Positions 35,487-44,103 of a stretch of DNA of 64,000 bases are shown here, one piece after another. Origin of the DNA: Bradyrhizobiaceae bacterium (lineage in GTDB: Bacteria; Bacteroidota; Ignavibacteria; Kapaibacteriales; Kapaibacteriaceae); the NCBI GenBank assembly GCA_024103135.1, contig JAGFIZ010000012.1, forward strand, positions 1-64,000. The letters run 5' to 3'. Position 1 is the stretch's first letter; each line of letters opens with the position of its first letter. Position numbers and translations under genes: made by a program. The notes beneath the pieces are model-generated. The model was not told the origin of the DNA. It did not search any database and saw only the letters and a list, made by a program, of their open reading frames with translations.

Positions 35487-36685
35487 GCAGCCCCCACATC
35501 CAGTTGGCCAGTGACTGCGGCGGCGATGACTGCCTCGCGCCGTTCGCGAAGGAGCGCCAGCGATTTCTCTACGGCCGAGGACATCCTGTCGATCTGCCGC
35601 TGCTCGCGATCGATGTAGTCGAGGATCTCCCGTTGCTCGTCGATGGGCGGAACCGGGAGCATGACCTCAAAGAAACCTTCGGGATACAAGCGAAGCCGAG
35701 AAGACCAGACCCCCTTGGAGAAGCGTGTGACCTCTTTCGCAAAAAGCTGCGTTCGGACAAGCGCACCGACGTACGCCGGGAGCAGGCGGTCTCCCGGCGT
35801 GTAGACGTGGTAGGAGGGACTGACGATGCCCACGCACGGGGCGACCCCCATCGCTCCCATCCACGCCCACATCGTGTTGATGACCAGGTCTCCCGGATGG
35901 CACACCTTGTAGCCAACCGTGGACTCGGCCTCGAACATGTTGACGTCCTTCTCGGAGCGAGGCGTGACCCCCGTGATGTGGGAGACCGTCAGCAACTCCT
36001 CATCGCCGGTTTCTGACCGCTGGTCTCGAACGCGAAAGAGCCACCGGGAACGCTCGACCTCCCAATGCGCAGGAATCTCGCCGAGCCATGGGATACCTGA
36101 GTCTCGCAACGCAGCTGTCTCGTTGACGCCGCGTGTAACGGCATGGGCGGTGACTGCCCGGCGCTTCTCAGCGAGGGCTGTGAGTAGGTTCTCCTTGGCC
36201 GCGAGGAGCGCGTCGATCTGAGTCGTTTCGGCATCAATGAACCTGGCGATCGAGCTTTGAGTCTCAAGGGGGGGGACGGGGACATCGAGGTTGGCAATGA
36301 ACTCAGCAGCCAATCCCGGTTGTGCTGCCGACTGCGAGTACTGGTTGAGGTTCATTGAGCGAAGCAGCTCGCCAAGCCATGTCGTGTCATGGGCCCCTAC
36401 GATATCGGCCACGACCGCATGCTCAGACGCCCAGAACCGGCCCTCTGCGTAGTTGATGTTTCCGCAGAGCGCCCCCTGGCGCCCAATCAAAATATGACGA
36501 CCCTCATGTGTGAAATCGGTAGTGAACCCTCGAATCCCGTTCCCGCCGTACACTGCGTAGGGACCTTCCTCAGAGATACTCTCCGAGGTGATTCCGCTTC
36601 CGCTCCTCAGCGTTGCGACGTATTTCAGCTTCATTCGACGCCACCCATCAGGAAGGGTCGGCGGTAGGACGGAAGACATGGTCAC
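35483..36685 (-). CDS. hsdS: Type I restriction-modification specificity subunit HsdS
   Basis: 400 residues with the two-half structure of HsdS: target-recognition domain 1 (about 15-140: YAVYGGNGIRGF, HILIGRQGALCGNINY, FWASEHAVV) and a conserved coiled coil (PPLETQSSIARFIDAETTQI, LLTALAEKRRAV), then domain 2 (about 190-345: IPWLGEIPAHWEV, VCHPGDLVINTMWAWMGAMG) and a second coiled coil (PPIDEQREILDYIDREQRQI, LLRERREAVIAAAVTGQLDV). Each domain recognises one half of a split DNA target; the target cannot be read from sequence. It works with HsdM to methylate and with HsdR to cut. It overlaps hsdM and ptuA by 4 bases each. Confidence 0.9.
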   Translation of the reverse strand: MTMSSVLPPTLPDGWRRMKLKYVATLRSGSGITSESISEEGPYAVYGGNGIRGFTTDFTHEGRHILIGRQGALCGNINYAEGRFWASEHAVVADIVGAHDTTWLGELLRSMNLNQYSQSAAQPGLAAEFIANLDVPVPPLETQSSIARFIDAETTQIDALLAAKENLLTALAEKRRAVTAHAVTRGVNETAALRDSGIPWLGEIPAHWEVERSRWLFRVRDQRSETGDEELLTVSHITGVTPRSEKDVNMFEAESTVGYKVCHPGDLVINTMWAWMGAMGVAPCVGIVSPSYHVYTPGDRLLPAYVGALVRTQLFAKEVTRFSKGVWSSRLRLYPEGFFEVMLPVPPIDEQREILDYIDREQRQIDRMSSAVEKSLALLRERREAVIAAAVTGQLDVGAA

Positions 36686-38718
36686 GTCGTCACCTCCTGC
36701 AGGAGACGCAAGATCTCGTCTTCCGCGCGCTTGAGGTCAGCGTCAATCTTCTCGAGTGGACGAGGTGGTGTGAAGACGTAGAAGTACCGGTTGAAGTTGA
36801 TCTCGTAGCCGACCTTGTCCTTGTCGCGGTCCATCCAAGCATCAGGGATGTGTGGCTTCACCTCGCGCGCGAAGTAGTCGTCAACCTCCTGCTTGAGCGG
36901 GATGTTTTCGAAGTCGCGCAGGCTGCTGTCGGGCTCGAACCCTTTGTTCTTCCCTGCAGTCACGGGCTCGGCGGATGGATCGCTCGTCGTGAAGACGGAG
37001 ACGAAGAGCTTCTTCTCCGGGGCCTTCCACTTCGAACTCCGCTGCCGAAGCAGCTTCTCGATGCGCTTCCAGGCTTCACTCCAATCAAGCAATGGCTCCC
37101 GCCCGAGGGCCTCATCAATGGCCTGAACGTCGTCAACCAAGTGGGGTGCAGCGTCGAGGAAGCGGGCCTTGTCCTCGACGGTCATTTGGTAGCGGAGGCG
37201 GAGCGGTCTCTCTACCGTGACGCGGGTGTAGCCGAAGTCTTCGTTGTCGAAGATCTTGCTGAGCGGCCCCTCCTGGAATGCACCGTAGATGCGCACGATC
37301 TCGGCAATCTGGTCGTTCCCATCTTCCTTCTCACCCAGCTTTCGTCGCTTGTCGCCAAGGTTCCGCCGCATGGCCACGTAGCACTCACGAGCGTCCAGGA
37401 GCTGCACCTTGCCTTTGCGACGCTTCTCTTTGCGATTGGTGACAACCCAGACGTAGGTGCCGATGCCGGTGTTGTAGAACATCTGCTCCGGCAGGGCGAC
37501 GATGGCCTCGAGCCAGTCGTTCTCGATGATCCACCGGCGAATCTCACTCTCGCCGGAGCCCGCTCCGCCCGTAAAAAGGGGGGAGCCACTTAGCACGATG
37601 GCCAACCTCGACCCGTGTTTGTGTTCCTTCGGACGTACCGGCTCGAACTTGCTGATCATGTGCTGAAGGAAGAGGAGCGAGCCGTCGTTCACTCGCGGCG
37701 TGCCGGCACCAAACCGCCCCGCGAAGCCCTGTTTCTGGTGCTCGCGCTCGATGTCCTTCTTCTGCTTCTTCCAATCAACGCCAAAGGGCGGATTGGCCAG
37801 CAAGTAGTCGAAGCGATCGTACGGCGGTTCGGTGAACTGGTCGTCGAGGAAGATGTCACCATAGCGCACGTTGTCGGTGCCGCCGTTCTGGTCGACATCC
37901 TTCATCAGCATGTCGGAAGCTGCTGTGGCGAAGGCCCGCTTGTTGTAGTCTTGGCCGAAGACGTAGAGTCGCGCGTCGGGGTGGTGCGCACGCAGGTAGT
38001 TTTGCGATTCTGCGAGCATGCCTCCTGTGCCGCACGCCGGGTCGAGTAGCTTCCGCACAGTCCCCGGTGTAGCCAAGAGGTCGTCGTCGTTGATGAAGAG
38101 CAGGTTCACCATCAGCCGGATGACCTCGCGCGGTGTGAAGTGATCACCGGCCGTCTCGTTCGCGAGCTCGTTGAAGCGCCGAATGAGATTCTCGAAGATG
38201 AGACCCATCTGGCTGTTGGGAACGCGCTCCGGGTGCAGATCGACTTCTGCGAACCTGGAGATCACCAGATAGAGGATGTTCGCCTCTCGCATCTTCTCGA
38301 TCTCGCTCTCGAACTCAAAGAAGTCGAAGATGCGGCGCACGTTCGCCGAGAAGCCCTTGATGTAGCTGACTAGGTGCTTCTCGATGTGGTCCGGGTCGCC
38401 TTTGAGCTTCTCGAAGTCGAGGGGCGAGTGGTTGTGGAACCGCTGGCTCGCCGCACGATTCAGCAGGCGGTCGAGGGCGTCGTCGTTTAGCTTGCTGTCG
38501 CGTCGTTTCTCGTGCTCGGCGAGCACCTTGCCCTTCGTCGGGGCAAGCACGCAGTCAAAGCGACGCAGCACCGTCATTGGCAACATGACGCGCTCGTATT
38601 GGGGGGGCCGATAGGGGCCCCGAAGCAAATCTGCGATCTGCCAGATCAGGTTCTCAAAAAAGCTGCCATCAACCACTTGTGCAATGTCCCCATGAATCAA
38701 GAGGCTCAATTTGCTCAA
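36682..38718 (-). CDS. hsdM: Type I restriction-modification methyltransferase HsdM
   Basis: 678 residues, on the long side for HsdM (about 500-700). It has an N-terminal helical HsdM_N domain (about 20-150) and then an N6-adenine methyltransferase domain: GDHFTPREVIRLMVNLL (191-207), SAM motif LLDPACGTGGML (225-236), YGDIF and catalytic motif IV ANPPFGVDWK (308-317). A long C-terminal extension (about 480-678) is charged and ends in a helical tail. With HsdS it methylates host DNA at the recognition site, protecting it from HsdR. First gene of the defence operon; its promoter must lie in the 160 bases before the right attachment site. Confidence 0.92.
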   Translation of the reverse strand: MSKLSLLIHGDIAQVVDGSFFENLIWQIADLLRGPYRPPQYERVMLPMTVLRRFDCVLAPTKGKVLAEHEKRRDSKLNDDALDRLLNRAASQRFHNHSPLDFEKLKGDPDHIEKHLVSYIKGFSANVRRIFDFFEFESEIEKMREANILYLVISRFAEVDLHPERVPNSQMGLIFENLIRRFNELANETAGDHFTPREVIRLMVNLLFINDDDLLATPGTVRKLLDPACGTGGMLAESQNYLRAHHPDARLYVFGQDYNKRAFATAASDMLMKDVDQNGGTDNVRYGDIFLDDQFTEPPYDRFDYLLANPPFGVDWKKQKKDIEREHQKQGFAGRFGAGTPRVNDGSLLFLQHMISKFEPVRPKEHKHGSRLAIVLSGSPLFTGGAGSGESEIRRWIIENDWLEAIVALPEQMFYNTGIGTYVWVVTNRKEKRRKGKVQLLDARECYVAMRRNLGDKRRKLGEKEDGNDQIAEIVRIYGAFQEGPLSKIFDNEDFGYTRVTVERPLRLRYQMTVEDKARFLDAAPHLVDDVQAIDEALGREPLLDWSEAWKRIEKLLRQRSSKWKAPEKKLFVSVFTTSDPSAEPVTAGKNKGFEPDSSLRDFENIPLKQEVDDYFAREVKPHIPDAWMDRDKDKVGYEINFNRYFYVFTPPRPLEKIDADLKRAEDEILRLLQEVTT

Positions 38719-38877
38719 CTTGAAACAAATCTCAGGATCGGTCTGTCATTGCGAATGGCGTGCATAGGCCCACTCCTCTGAAGGGAAGCCAGCAAACAGA
38801 CGCCAGTGATTCCGTCAGTAGAAAGCCGCTGTGCGAGCCCTACTACAGGTAGACCAAGGACTTACCATAGAGCAAAT

Positions 38878-38895
38878 GAATCCCTACGGGTGCGC
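38878..38895 (+). other. attR core: right copy of 18-bp attachment repeat
   Basis: Exact copy of 725-742. The bases before it (CATAGAGCAAAT) do not resemble a tRNA, so this is a 3' fragment, not a gene. Directly after it comes a strong terminator hairpin, which I take to be the original downstream end of the tRNA-Arg gene. This marks the right edge of the island. Confidence 0.85.
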
Positions 38896-38900
38896 TTTAC

Positions 38901-38936
38901 AAAGGTCTGTGAGTCTGTGACTTACAGACCTTTTTG
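38901..38936 (+). terminator. Intrinsic terminator of the original tRNA-Arg gene
   Basis: AAAGGTCTGTGAG (38901-38913) pairs with CTTACAGACCTTT (38921-38933; a single G-U) around a 7-base loop and is followed by a T tract. It lies 5 bases after the attR core, as expected for the transcript end of the tRNA before the island split it off. Confidence 0.8.
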
Positions 38937-39373
38937 ATTTTCGGCTAATATCTTCGGCATTCAGTCATGGGTAGCTGTTGTCCGCCACGATGTCTCATTG
39001 GACTAGTCTTAGGACTGAACAACAGACATTTGCTCTCCTGCACACAGTGGTACGGATGACGCTGTCATCGTTTCAATGATGTCTGCTGCCTCACTTAATC
39101 AACACGTGAAAACGGTTTTCATCCGCTTGGCCAGTCGATGTACGGCTGCCGTACTCAATAGATGCCATAAACATTGAAACATTGAAACGAATCGCCGATG
39201 GCGATGTCACACACCGGATGCTTCACAACACTATACGACAACACCACCACAGACTCTAATGCCATGCATGCCAGGCACGAGAGTGTTACGTTCCGAGATG
39301 GCCGGAAGAGCTGGCTGAAAGCGGACGGGAGGAGTGTGTGAGCTGATGCCTGCGGAACTTTGGCGGCGGCGGC

Positions 39374-39415
39374 GGGGGGAGGGCCCGCAGGGTTGGTAGG
39401 GGGCTTGGGGTTGGG
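39374..39415 (+). other. G-rich block with quadruplex potential
   Basis: Six runs of three or more G within 42 bases (39374-39379, 39381-39383, 39390-39392, 39399-39403, 39407-39410, 39413-39415), with linkers of 1-6 bases. This satisfies the usual four-run pattern for a G-quadruplex on the plus strand. No gene covers it. Function unknown. Confidence 0.45.
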
Positions 39416-39502
39416 AAGACCAAGAGTGTGAGGCAGATGTATGAGGGGTCCTTCTGCAGCTATTTGGGGGCTAGAAAGGAACTGCCAACATACGAATTCA
39501 TC

Positions 39503-39536
39503 AATGGTACTCGATGGTTAATGGTACTCGATGGTT
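39503..39536 (+). repeat. 17-bp perfect tandem repeat, two copies
   Basis: AATGGTACTCGATGGTT at 39503-39519 is repeated exactly at 39520-39536 in the intergenic region upstream of katA. It is probably a replication-slippage duplication. Confidence 0.75.
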
Positions 39537-39612
39537 TACTCTTGCCGAGGAAGTCATGATCGGCGTTCGATTTCGATCAATGCGCTATCTGCATGCATAC
39601 TTCGCTTATCCT

Positions 39613-39631
39613 GACAACAATATTGGTTGTC
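39613..39631. promoter_or_regulatory. Inverted repeat GACAAC-N7-GTTGTC upstream of katA
   Basis: A 6-base dyad with an A/T-rich 7-base centre (AATATTG), in the size range of a regulator operator. It lies about 230 bases before the catalase start. A link to peroxide control is only a guess, as it does not match a PerR box. Confidence 0.25.
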
Positions 39632-39857
39632 CTCTCTTCGAGTGTTGACCGTGATTGCCGGTACATCAACATCAACAATATGTGATCTCGTCACACATTC
39701 AACCAGGCATACACTGCAATGCCATAAATTCGTCATTGCACGTTGCTGCCAATACGCAACAGAGACTCTTGGGCGAAGGCAGCGCTTAATTCATTGATGT
39801 ACAAATGGTTTGCAGCCGGTTAGAACATGGCTGCGATACCACTCAATAGGAGGACGT

Positions 39858-41306
39858 ATGAGTAAGCTTACGACTGCCGCTGGAAGTCCAGTGGTGGACA
39901 ATCAGAATAGTATGACGGCTGGTCCACGTGGACCAGTACTCATGCAAGACGTATGGCTTCTTGAGAAGCTGGCACACTTCGACAGAGAAGTGATCCCAGA
40001 ACGCCGGATGCATGCAAAGGGCAGTGGTGCCTTTGGTACGTTCACGGTAACGAACGACATCACCAAGTACACGCGTGCAAGCGTGTTTGCCAAGGTTGGT
40101 AAGAAGACCGATCTCTTTGCTCGCTTCACCACCGTGGCTGGTGAGCGCGGTGCTGCCGATGCAGAGCGCGACATTCGCGGCTTCGCTGTAAAGTTCTATA
40201 CCGACGAGGGTAACTGGGACCTCGTAGGAAACAATACACCGGTATTCTTCCTCCGTGATCCGCTAAAGTTTCCAGACCTCAATCACGCTGTGAAGCGCGA
40301 TCCACGTACCAACATGCGTAGCGCACAAAACAACTGGGATTTCTGGACCTTGCTCCCCGAAGCTCTGCATCAGGTTACGATTGTCATGTCCGACCGTGGT
40401 CTGCCTGCTAGCTACCGTACCATGCACGGCTTTGGGTCGCATACCTTTAGCTTCATCAACGCCAACAACGAACGGCACTGGGTGAAATTCCATTGGGTTT
40501 GCCAGCAAGGCATTAAGAATCTCACAGATGCCGAAGCAGAAGCTATCGTCGGCAAGGACCGGGAAAGTCATCAACGCGACCTCTACGAAGCGATTGAACG
40601 GGGCGACTATCCAAAGTGGACACTAAAGGTGCAGATCATGCCTGAGAAGGATGCATCAAAGGTTCCGTACAATCCATTCGATCTCACGAAGGTTTGGCCA
40701 AAAGGCGACTATCCGTTGATCGAAGTCGGTGTGATGGAACTCAATCGTAATCCCGAAAACTTCTTCGCTGATGTTGAACAAAGCGCATTCAATCCTGCTC
40801 AGGTTGTGCCGGGTATTGGCTTCTCGCCCGACAAGATGTTGCAAGCACGATTGTTCTCCTACGGCGATGCTCAACGTTATCGTCTTGGCGTAAACCACCA
40901 CCAGATTCCTGTCAATGCAGCCAAGTGTCCTGTACATGGCTACCACCGCGATGGTGCAATGCGTGTTGACGGTAACTATGGTGCAACAAAGGGATATGAG
41001 CCCAACAGTCATGGGGCATGGAAGGAACAGCCAGAGTATCGAGAACCACCGTTGTCGATCGAAGGAGCTGCAGATCACTGGAATCACCGTGAGGATACCG
41101 ACTATTTCTCACAGCCAGGAGCGCTGTTCCGCAAGATGTCACCAGACCAACAGCAAGCTCTGTTCTCAAACACAGCTGCTGCTATGAACGGTGTTACTCG
41201 CGAGGTACAGTTGCGTCACGTAGGACATTGCTTCAAGGCCGATCCAGCATACGGCAAGGGCGTTGCAGCTGCCCTGGGAATCCCAGAGTCAGAAATCCCA
41301 CAATAA
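39858..41306 (+). CDS. katA: Monofunctional haem catalase
   Basis: 482 residues from the ATG at 39858, chosen because AGGAGG lies at 39848-39853; the frame is open further upstream without a better site. Small-subunit (clade 3-like) haem catalase, converting hydrogen peroxide to water and oxygen in the cytoplasm. Visible are His52 in [14 protein letters not shown], the distal Asn in [18 protein letters not shown] (Asn125/126), the haem-pocket segment [17 protein letters not shown] and the proximal Tyr in [14 protein letters not shown]. It is first on the resident side of the island, followed by its own terminator, so it is monocistronic. Confidence 0.95.
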   Translation: MSKLTTAAGSPVVDNQNSMTAGPRGPVLMQDVWLLEKLAHFDREVIPERRMHAKGSGAFGTFTVTNDITKYTRASVFAKVGKKTDLFARFTTVAGERGAADAERDIRGFAVKFYTDEGNWDLVGNNTPVFFLRDPLKFPDLNHAVKRDPRTNMRSAQNNWDFWTLLPEALHQVTIVMSDRGLPASYRTMHGFGSHTFSFINANNERHWVKFHWVCQQGIKNLTDAEAEAIVGKDRESHQRDLYEAIERGDYPKWTLKVQIMPEKDASKVPYNPFDLTKVWPKGDYPLIEVGVMELNRNPENFFADVEQSAFNPAQVVPGIGFSPDKMLQARLFSYGDAQRYRLGVNHHQIPVNAAKCPVHGYHRDGAMRVDGNYGATKGYEPNSHGAWKEQPEYREPPLSIEGAADHWNHREDTDYFSQPGALFRKMSPDQQQALFSNTAAAMNGVTREVQLRHVGHCFKADPAYGKGVAAALGIPESEIPQ

Positions 41307-41323
41307 CGATCGTTCGAATACAC

Positions 41324-41367
41324 GGTGGACTCGGCTGTAAGTGCTTGAGTCCACCGTTTTGTTTTTT
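41324..41367 (+). terminator. Intrinsic terminator after katA
   Basis: GGTGGACTC (41324-41332) pairs perfectly with GAGTCCACC (41347-41355) and is followed by GTTTTGTTTTTT. It lies 18 bases after the catalase stop. Confidence 0.85.
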
Positions 41368-41385
41368 GAGTATCAGAATGTTTTC

Positions 41386-41529
41386 ATGGCCGAACTCACA
41401 GGCGTCGTCCGCAAGACAGCGGGCGGCGAGTTACGATCGTCGATGGCCGAAGTCTTTGTAATGCACAACGAAAAAATTGCCGAACGCCGCGCCTAGGTGA
41501 TTCCACTACTTGAAAACGATTTCAAGTAG
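41386..41529 (+). pseudogene. SnoaL-like fragment with in-frame TAG
   Basis: The frame reads MAELTGVVRKTAGGELRSSM, then AEVFVMHNEKIAERRA, a TAG at 41494, then VIPLLENDFK and a second stop. The pattern (strand, then xEVFVxxxGKIxERRxY) is that of the end of SnoaL-like/NTF2-fold proteins, where a Tyr would stand at the TAG. Only the last third of such a domain is present and it follows the catalase terminator. Likely a decayed gene end; the family call is tentative. Confidence 0.4.
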
Positions 41530-41713
41530 TTGAACATGCTATGCAACGCAAATACCGACTGGCGTCGTACTGGTACCTTGCAGTTACCTTGTTGCCTGAG
41601 TGCTGCTGAGTTTCCGCCGATGCTAACAGCATAACCAGTAACTTCAGTGCGGCGACGCTGCAACTCTTGTCAGCTCACATTCGTATGCACTCGCACTACA
41701 CACTGGAGGCACT

Positions 41714-41908
41714 ATGCAAGTCAAGGTATTCACGTTTTCAAAGCCATACTTCTCCTGGAGTTGGAAGATCGATCCACTCGAGGTAGAACTGAACATTGCC
41801 AATTGGCTCCGTAGCAATCCCAACATCAAGATCTTCTCGATTCAGCACAATGCTGTTGCCACGTTCTGGTACCCTACGCAACTCTTCGTTACTGTGTACT
41901 ATGAGTGA
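41714..41908 (+). CDS. Small conserved-type protein of unknown function
   Basis: 64 residues with a GGAGG site 4 bases before the ATG. The sequence VKVFTFSKPYFSWSWKIDPL, then VELNIANWLRSNPNIKIFSI, ending LFVTVYYE, has the shape of a small beta-alpha-beta protein: strand, helix with NxWL, a KIFSI strand and a C-terminal xVTVYYE strand. Similar short proteins of unknown role are widespread in Bacteroidota. It stands alone between catalase and the convergent murE. Composition and ribosome-binding site support a real gene. Confidence 0.6.
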   Translation: MQVKVFTFSKPYFSWSWKIDPLEVELNIANWLRSNPNIKIFSIQHNAVATFWYPTQLFVTVYYE

Positions 41909-41971
41909 TGGAAGGGGGCTGTGTACGAGTGTACTTCCAATGTTAGTATCAGGCGGTGTGTTGCAGTCGGA

Positions 41972-43435
41972 CTACACGTACTCTCGCACAATTTCCTGAT
42001 CAGAGAAGTGGTGCTTGACACCAGCAATCTCTTGCGATTGTTCATGCCCCTTGCCGGCTATGATGACGATTGACCCGGCGCTTGCTCCAGTAAGGGCACC
42101 ACGGATTGCTCGTGCGCGATCAACATCCACATGGACGCTGTCTGGTTCTGTCAAACCACTGACGATTTCGGCTATGATCGTTGCAGGGTCTTCATTCCGC
42201 GGATTGTCTGAGGTAATCCAGATCTCATCTGCATACTGTTCGGCCACCTTAGCCATATTTGGACGTTTGCCGTGATCGCGATTACCACCGCAACCAAATA
42301 CAACGGTCAGGTGACCGGTGAGTTTGCGAACAGCCAGGAGTGCTTGCTCAAGTCCATCAGGCGTGTGGGCAAAATCAACGATGGCAACTGCACCTGAGGA
42401 TAGATGAAATTGCTCCATCCTTCCCTTTGGTGGTTGCAGGTGCTTTGTCAGCGCAACAATCGTGGACTCGTCCACTCCACAAGCATGGGCGAGTCCGCAG
42501 GCAAGCACGGTATTCGTAGCATTAAACTCACCAATGAGTGGTGTGGTGAGATCAACCTTCCACCACCGTGTGGGACGCTCTTGTTGTTCGTAAACAGCAG
42601 TGAATGATGTTCCACTTGTTTGTGCCGACAGGTCCGCTACCGAAGCCATAAGCTTGCGGTGAGCGCTACATCGTTCAAGCATCCACATAGCACGGTCACT
42701 CGATGCGTTCACTACGGCAAATGCCTGTTCGCTGAGACCCGCAAACAACAGTTGCTTTGCCAGTGCATACTCTTCCATCGAACCGTGATAGTCCAGATGA
42801 TCTCGTGTAAGATTGGTGAATGCAGCCGCAGCAAATGGAATTCCAGCAACGCGGTGTTGATGCAGGCCATGCGAGCTTACTTCCATCACAACGTGTGTAA
42901 CGCCATTGCTCGCAAACAATAAGGCAAGTTCATAGAGCTGCCGGGCATGCGGGGTCGTGTACGTCGTGTCCATCACCTTCATCTGTCCACCAGGAGCACG
43001 ATGTCCGATGTACACTGTCCCAACAAAGGCCGTGTGTTTTCCCGCACCATTAAGCAGTTGCTCTGTAAGCGTTGCTACCGTCGTCTTCCCATTTGTCCCC
43101 GTTACACCAATCCACGTCAACGATGCAATGGCCTGTTTGACGCCGACCATCGTTTCCTTGAGTAGCAAGGCCAGTGCTAGCCGTGAATCTGGTACGCGGA
43201 CAACGCAGGCGTTGACTTCGGGGACATCATGTTGAACAATCACCACCGTCGCACCACGGTCAACCGCCTCTGCAACAACGGTATGGCCATCGAAGTTCGT
43301 CCCTTCGATCGCCACGAATACATCGTCGCTCCGTACCTCGTTCACCCTGTCGGTAACACCACCGACCATTATCGTTGGTTCGAACGATGCTGACCATTGA
43401 GGGAGCACCTGTAACAACTCGCCTAGCAAAAACAT
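41972..43435 (-). CDS. murE: UDP-MurNAc-tripeptide synthetase (meso-DAP ligase)
   Basis: 487 residues from the ATG at 43435 (MFLLGELLQVLPQW); the longer frame would run into the divergent Nudix gene. Mur ligase in three domains: an N-terminal UDP-binding domain (DRVNEVRSDDVFVAIEG), a central ATPase with WIGVTGTNGKTTVATL and VVMEVSSHGLHQHRV, and a C-terminal domain with the DNPRNEDP motif, which in MurE marks meso-diaminopimelate rather than lysine specificity. It adds DAP to UDP-MurNAc-L-Ala-D-Glu in cytoplasmic peptidoglycan synthesis. It is away from the usual dcw cluster, which is not visible here. Confidence 0.92.
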   Translation of the reverse strand: MFLLGELLQVLPQWSASFEPTIMVGGVTDRVNEVRSDDVFVAIEGTNFDGHTVVAEAVDRGATVVIVQHDVPEVNACVVRVPDSRLALALLLKETMVGVKQAIASLTWIGVTGTNGKTTVATLTEQLLNGAGKHTAFVGTVYIGHRAPGGQMKVMDTTYTTPHARQLYELALLFASNGVTHVVMEVSSHGLHQHRVAGIPFAAAAFTNLTRDHLDYHGSMEEYALAKQLLFAGLSEQAFAVVNASSDRAMWMLERCSAHRKLMASVADLSAQTSGTSFTAVYEQQERPTRWWKVDLTTPLIGEFNATNTVLACGLAHACGVDESTIVALTKHLQPPKGRMEQFHLSSGAVAIVDFAHTPDGLEQALLAVRKLTGHLTVVFGCGGNRDHGKRPNMAKVAEQYADEIWITSDNPRNEDPATIIAEIVSGLTEPDSVHVDVDRARAIRGALTGASAGSIVIIAGKGHEQSQEIAGVKHHFSDQEIVREYV

Positions 43436-43473
43436 TAGCGAAGTTAGTAGACTCCGTCCGTTATGTTCGCTGT

Positions 43474-44103
43474 ATGAATGTAGAACAGTTGTTGCGTGAA
43501 TGCCTAACCAGACCACTACCTGGGAACTCGGCACATGCACACATGTTGCCTAGTGGATCAATTGCCATAACTCGACTCAAGCCCCCTCCCCCATCAGCAC
43601 TACCAAGTGCCGTCCTCGTACCACTCGTTGTCCACGATGCCGAACCACACGTGCTGTTTACGGTTCGGAGTAGTTCGTTGCGAAATCATGGCGGACAGAT
43701 TTCATTCCCCGGGGGTCGCATTGATCACGGTGAAAGTCCCGAGCAAGCAGCCGTTCGTGAGCTGTTTGAAGAAGTTGGTATTACACGGAACAACGTTGAT
43801 GTCCTAGGCAGGCTCACGGCTTTGTACATTCCTCCATCCAACAGTGCCGTAACACCAGTTGTCGGACTGGTGAAGCAGACTCAACCATACCACCTTAGCG
43901 CAGATGAAGTAGGCGAGGTGTTCACCGTCCCCTTACGATTCTTCATGGCCGATAACTCGGTGCAGACATTGTCGCGAGAGTATGGAGGACAGGTTGTGCA
44001 GTGGCCTATGTGGTCAGTACACCCTACCGTCCCCCTCTGGGGAGCAACAGCAATGATCCTGAGTGAGTTAGTTTCGGCCTTGAAAGGAGTTGGATATGAA
44101 TAA
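43474..44103 (+). CDS. Nudix hydrolase, CoA-pyrophosphatase-like
   Basis: 209 residues from the ATG at 43474; the frame is open further upstream, but that start would lie inside murE. The Nudix box is GGRIDHGESPEQAAVREL followed by FEEVGI (G-x5-E-x7-REUxEExGU), preceded by RNHGGQISFPG, the pattern of the CoA pyrophosphatase (NudL) branch. Expected to cleave CoA or related nucleoside diphosphate derivatives using Mg. It is divergent from murE with only 38 bases between the starts, and overlaps the next lipoprotein gene by 8 bases. Confidence 0.85.
   Translation: MNVEQLLRECLTRPLPGNSAHAHMLPSGSIAITRLKPPPPSALPSAVLVPLVVHDAEPHVLFTVRSSSLRNHGGQISFPGGRIDHGESPEQAAVRELFEEVGITRNNVDVLGRLTALYIPPSNSAVTPVVGLVKQTQPYHLSADEVGEVFTVPLRFFMADNSVQTLSREYGGQVVQWPMWSVHPTVPLWGATAMILSELVSALKGVGYE

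Larger units (their letters stand above)
725..38895. mobile_element. Integrated genomic island at tRNA-Arg (about 38.2 kb)
   Basis: Seen directly: an 18-base exact direct repeat of the tRNA-Arg 3' end at both edges, a tyrosine recombinase gene just inside the left edge and reading inward, and a strong intrinsic terminator just outside the right copy, as expected downstream of a tRNA gene. Cargo is an integrase/HTH pair, degenerate insertion sequences, a 20-kb exported-protein operon and a six-gene defence operon. I see no relaxase, type IV secretion, replication or phage structural gene, so it is better called an integrative island than an ICE or prophage. The cargo has at least two base-composition zones, so it was probably assembled from several sources. 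Confidence 0.8.
38937..39857. other. Intergenic region upstream of catalase
   Basis: About 920 bases with no convincing gene; the short frames here have poor start contexts. It holds the G-rich block, the 17-base tandem repeat and the inverted repeat listed separately, and the katA promoter, which I cannot locate precisely. Confidence 0.5.

Noticed and set aside
36613-37593. 326-residue plus-strand frame opposite hsdM
   Set aside because: Antisense shadow; hsdM carries the conserved motifs.
725-38895. Prophage or conjugative element
   Set aside because: No capsid, terminase, tail, relaxase, coupling protein or type IV secretion genes are seen.
39554-39736. 60-residue minus-strand frame upstream of katA
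   Set aside because: Low-complexity translation with no start context and no similarity I recognise.
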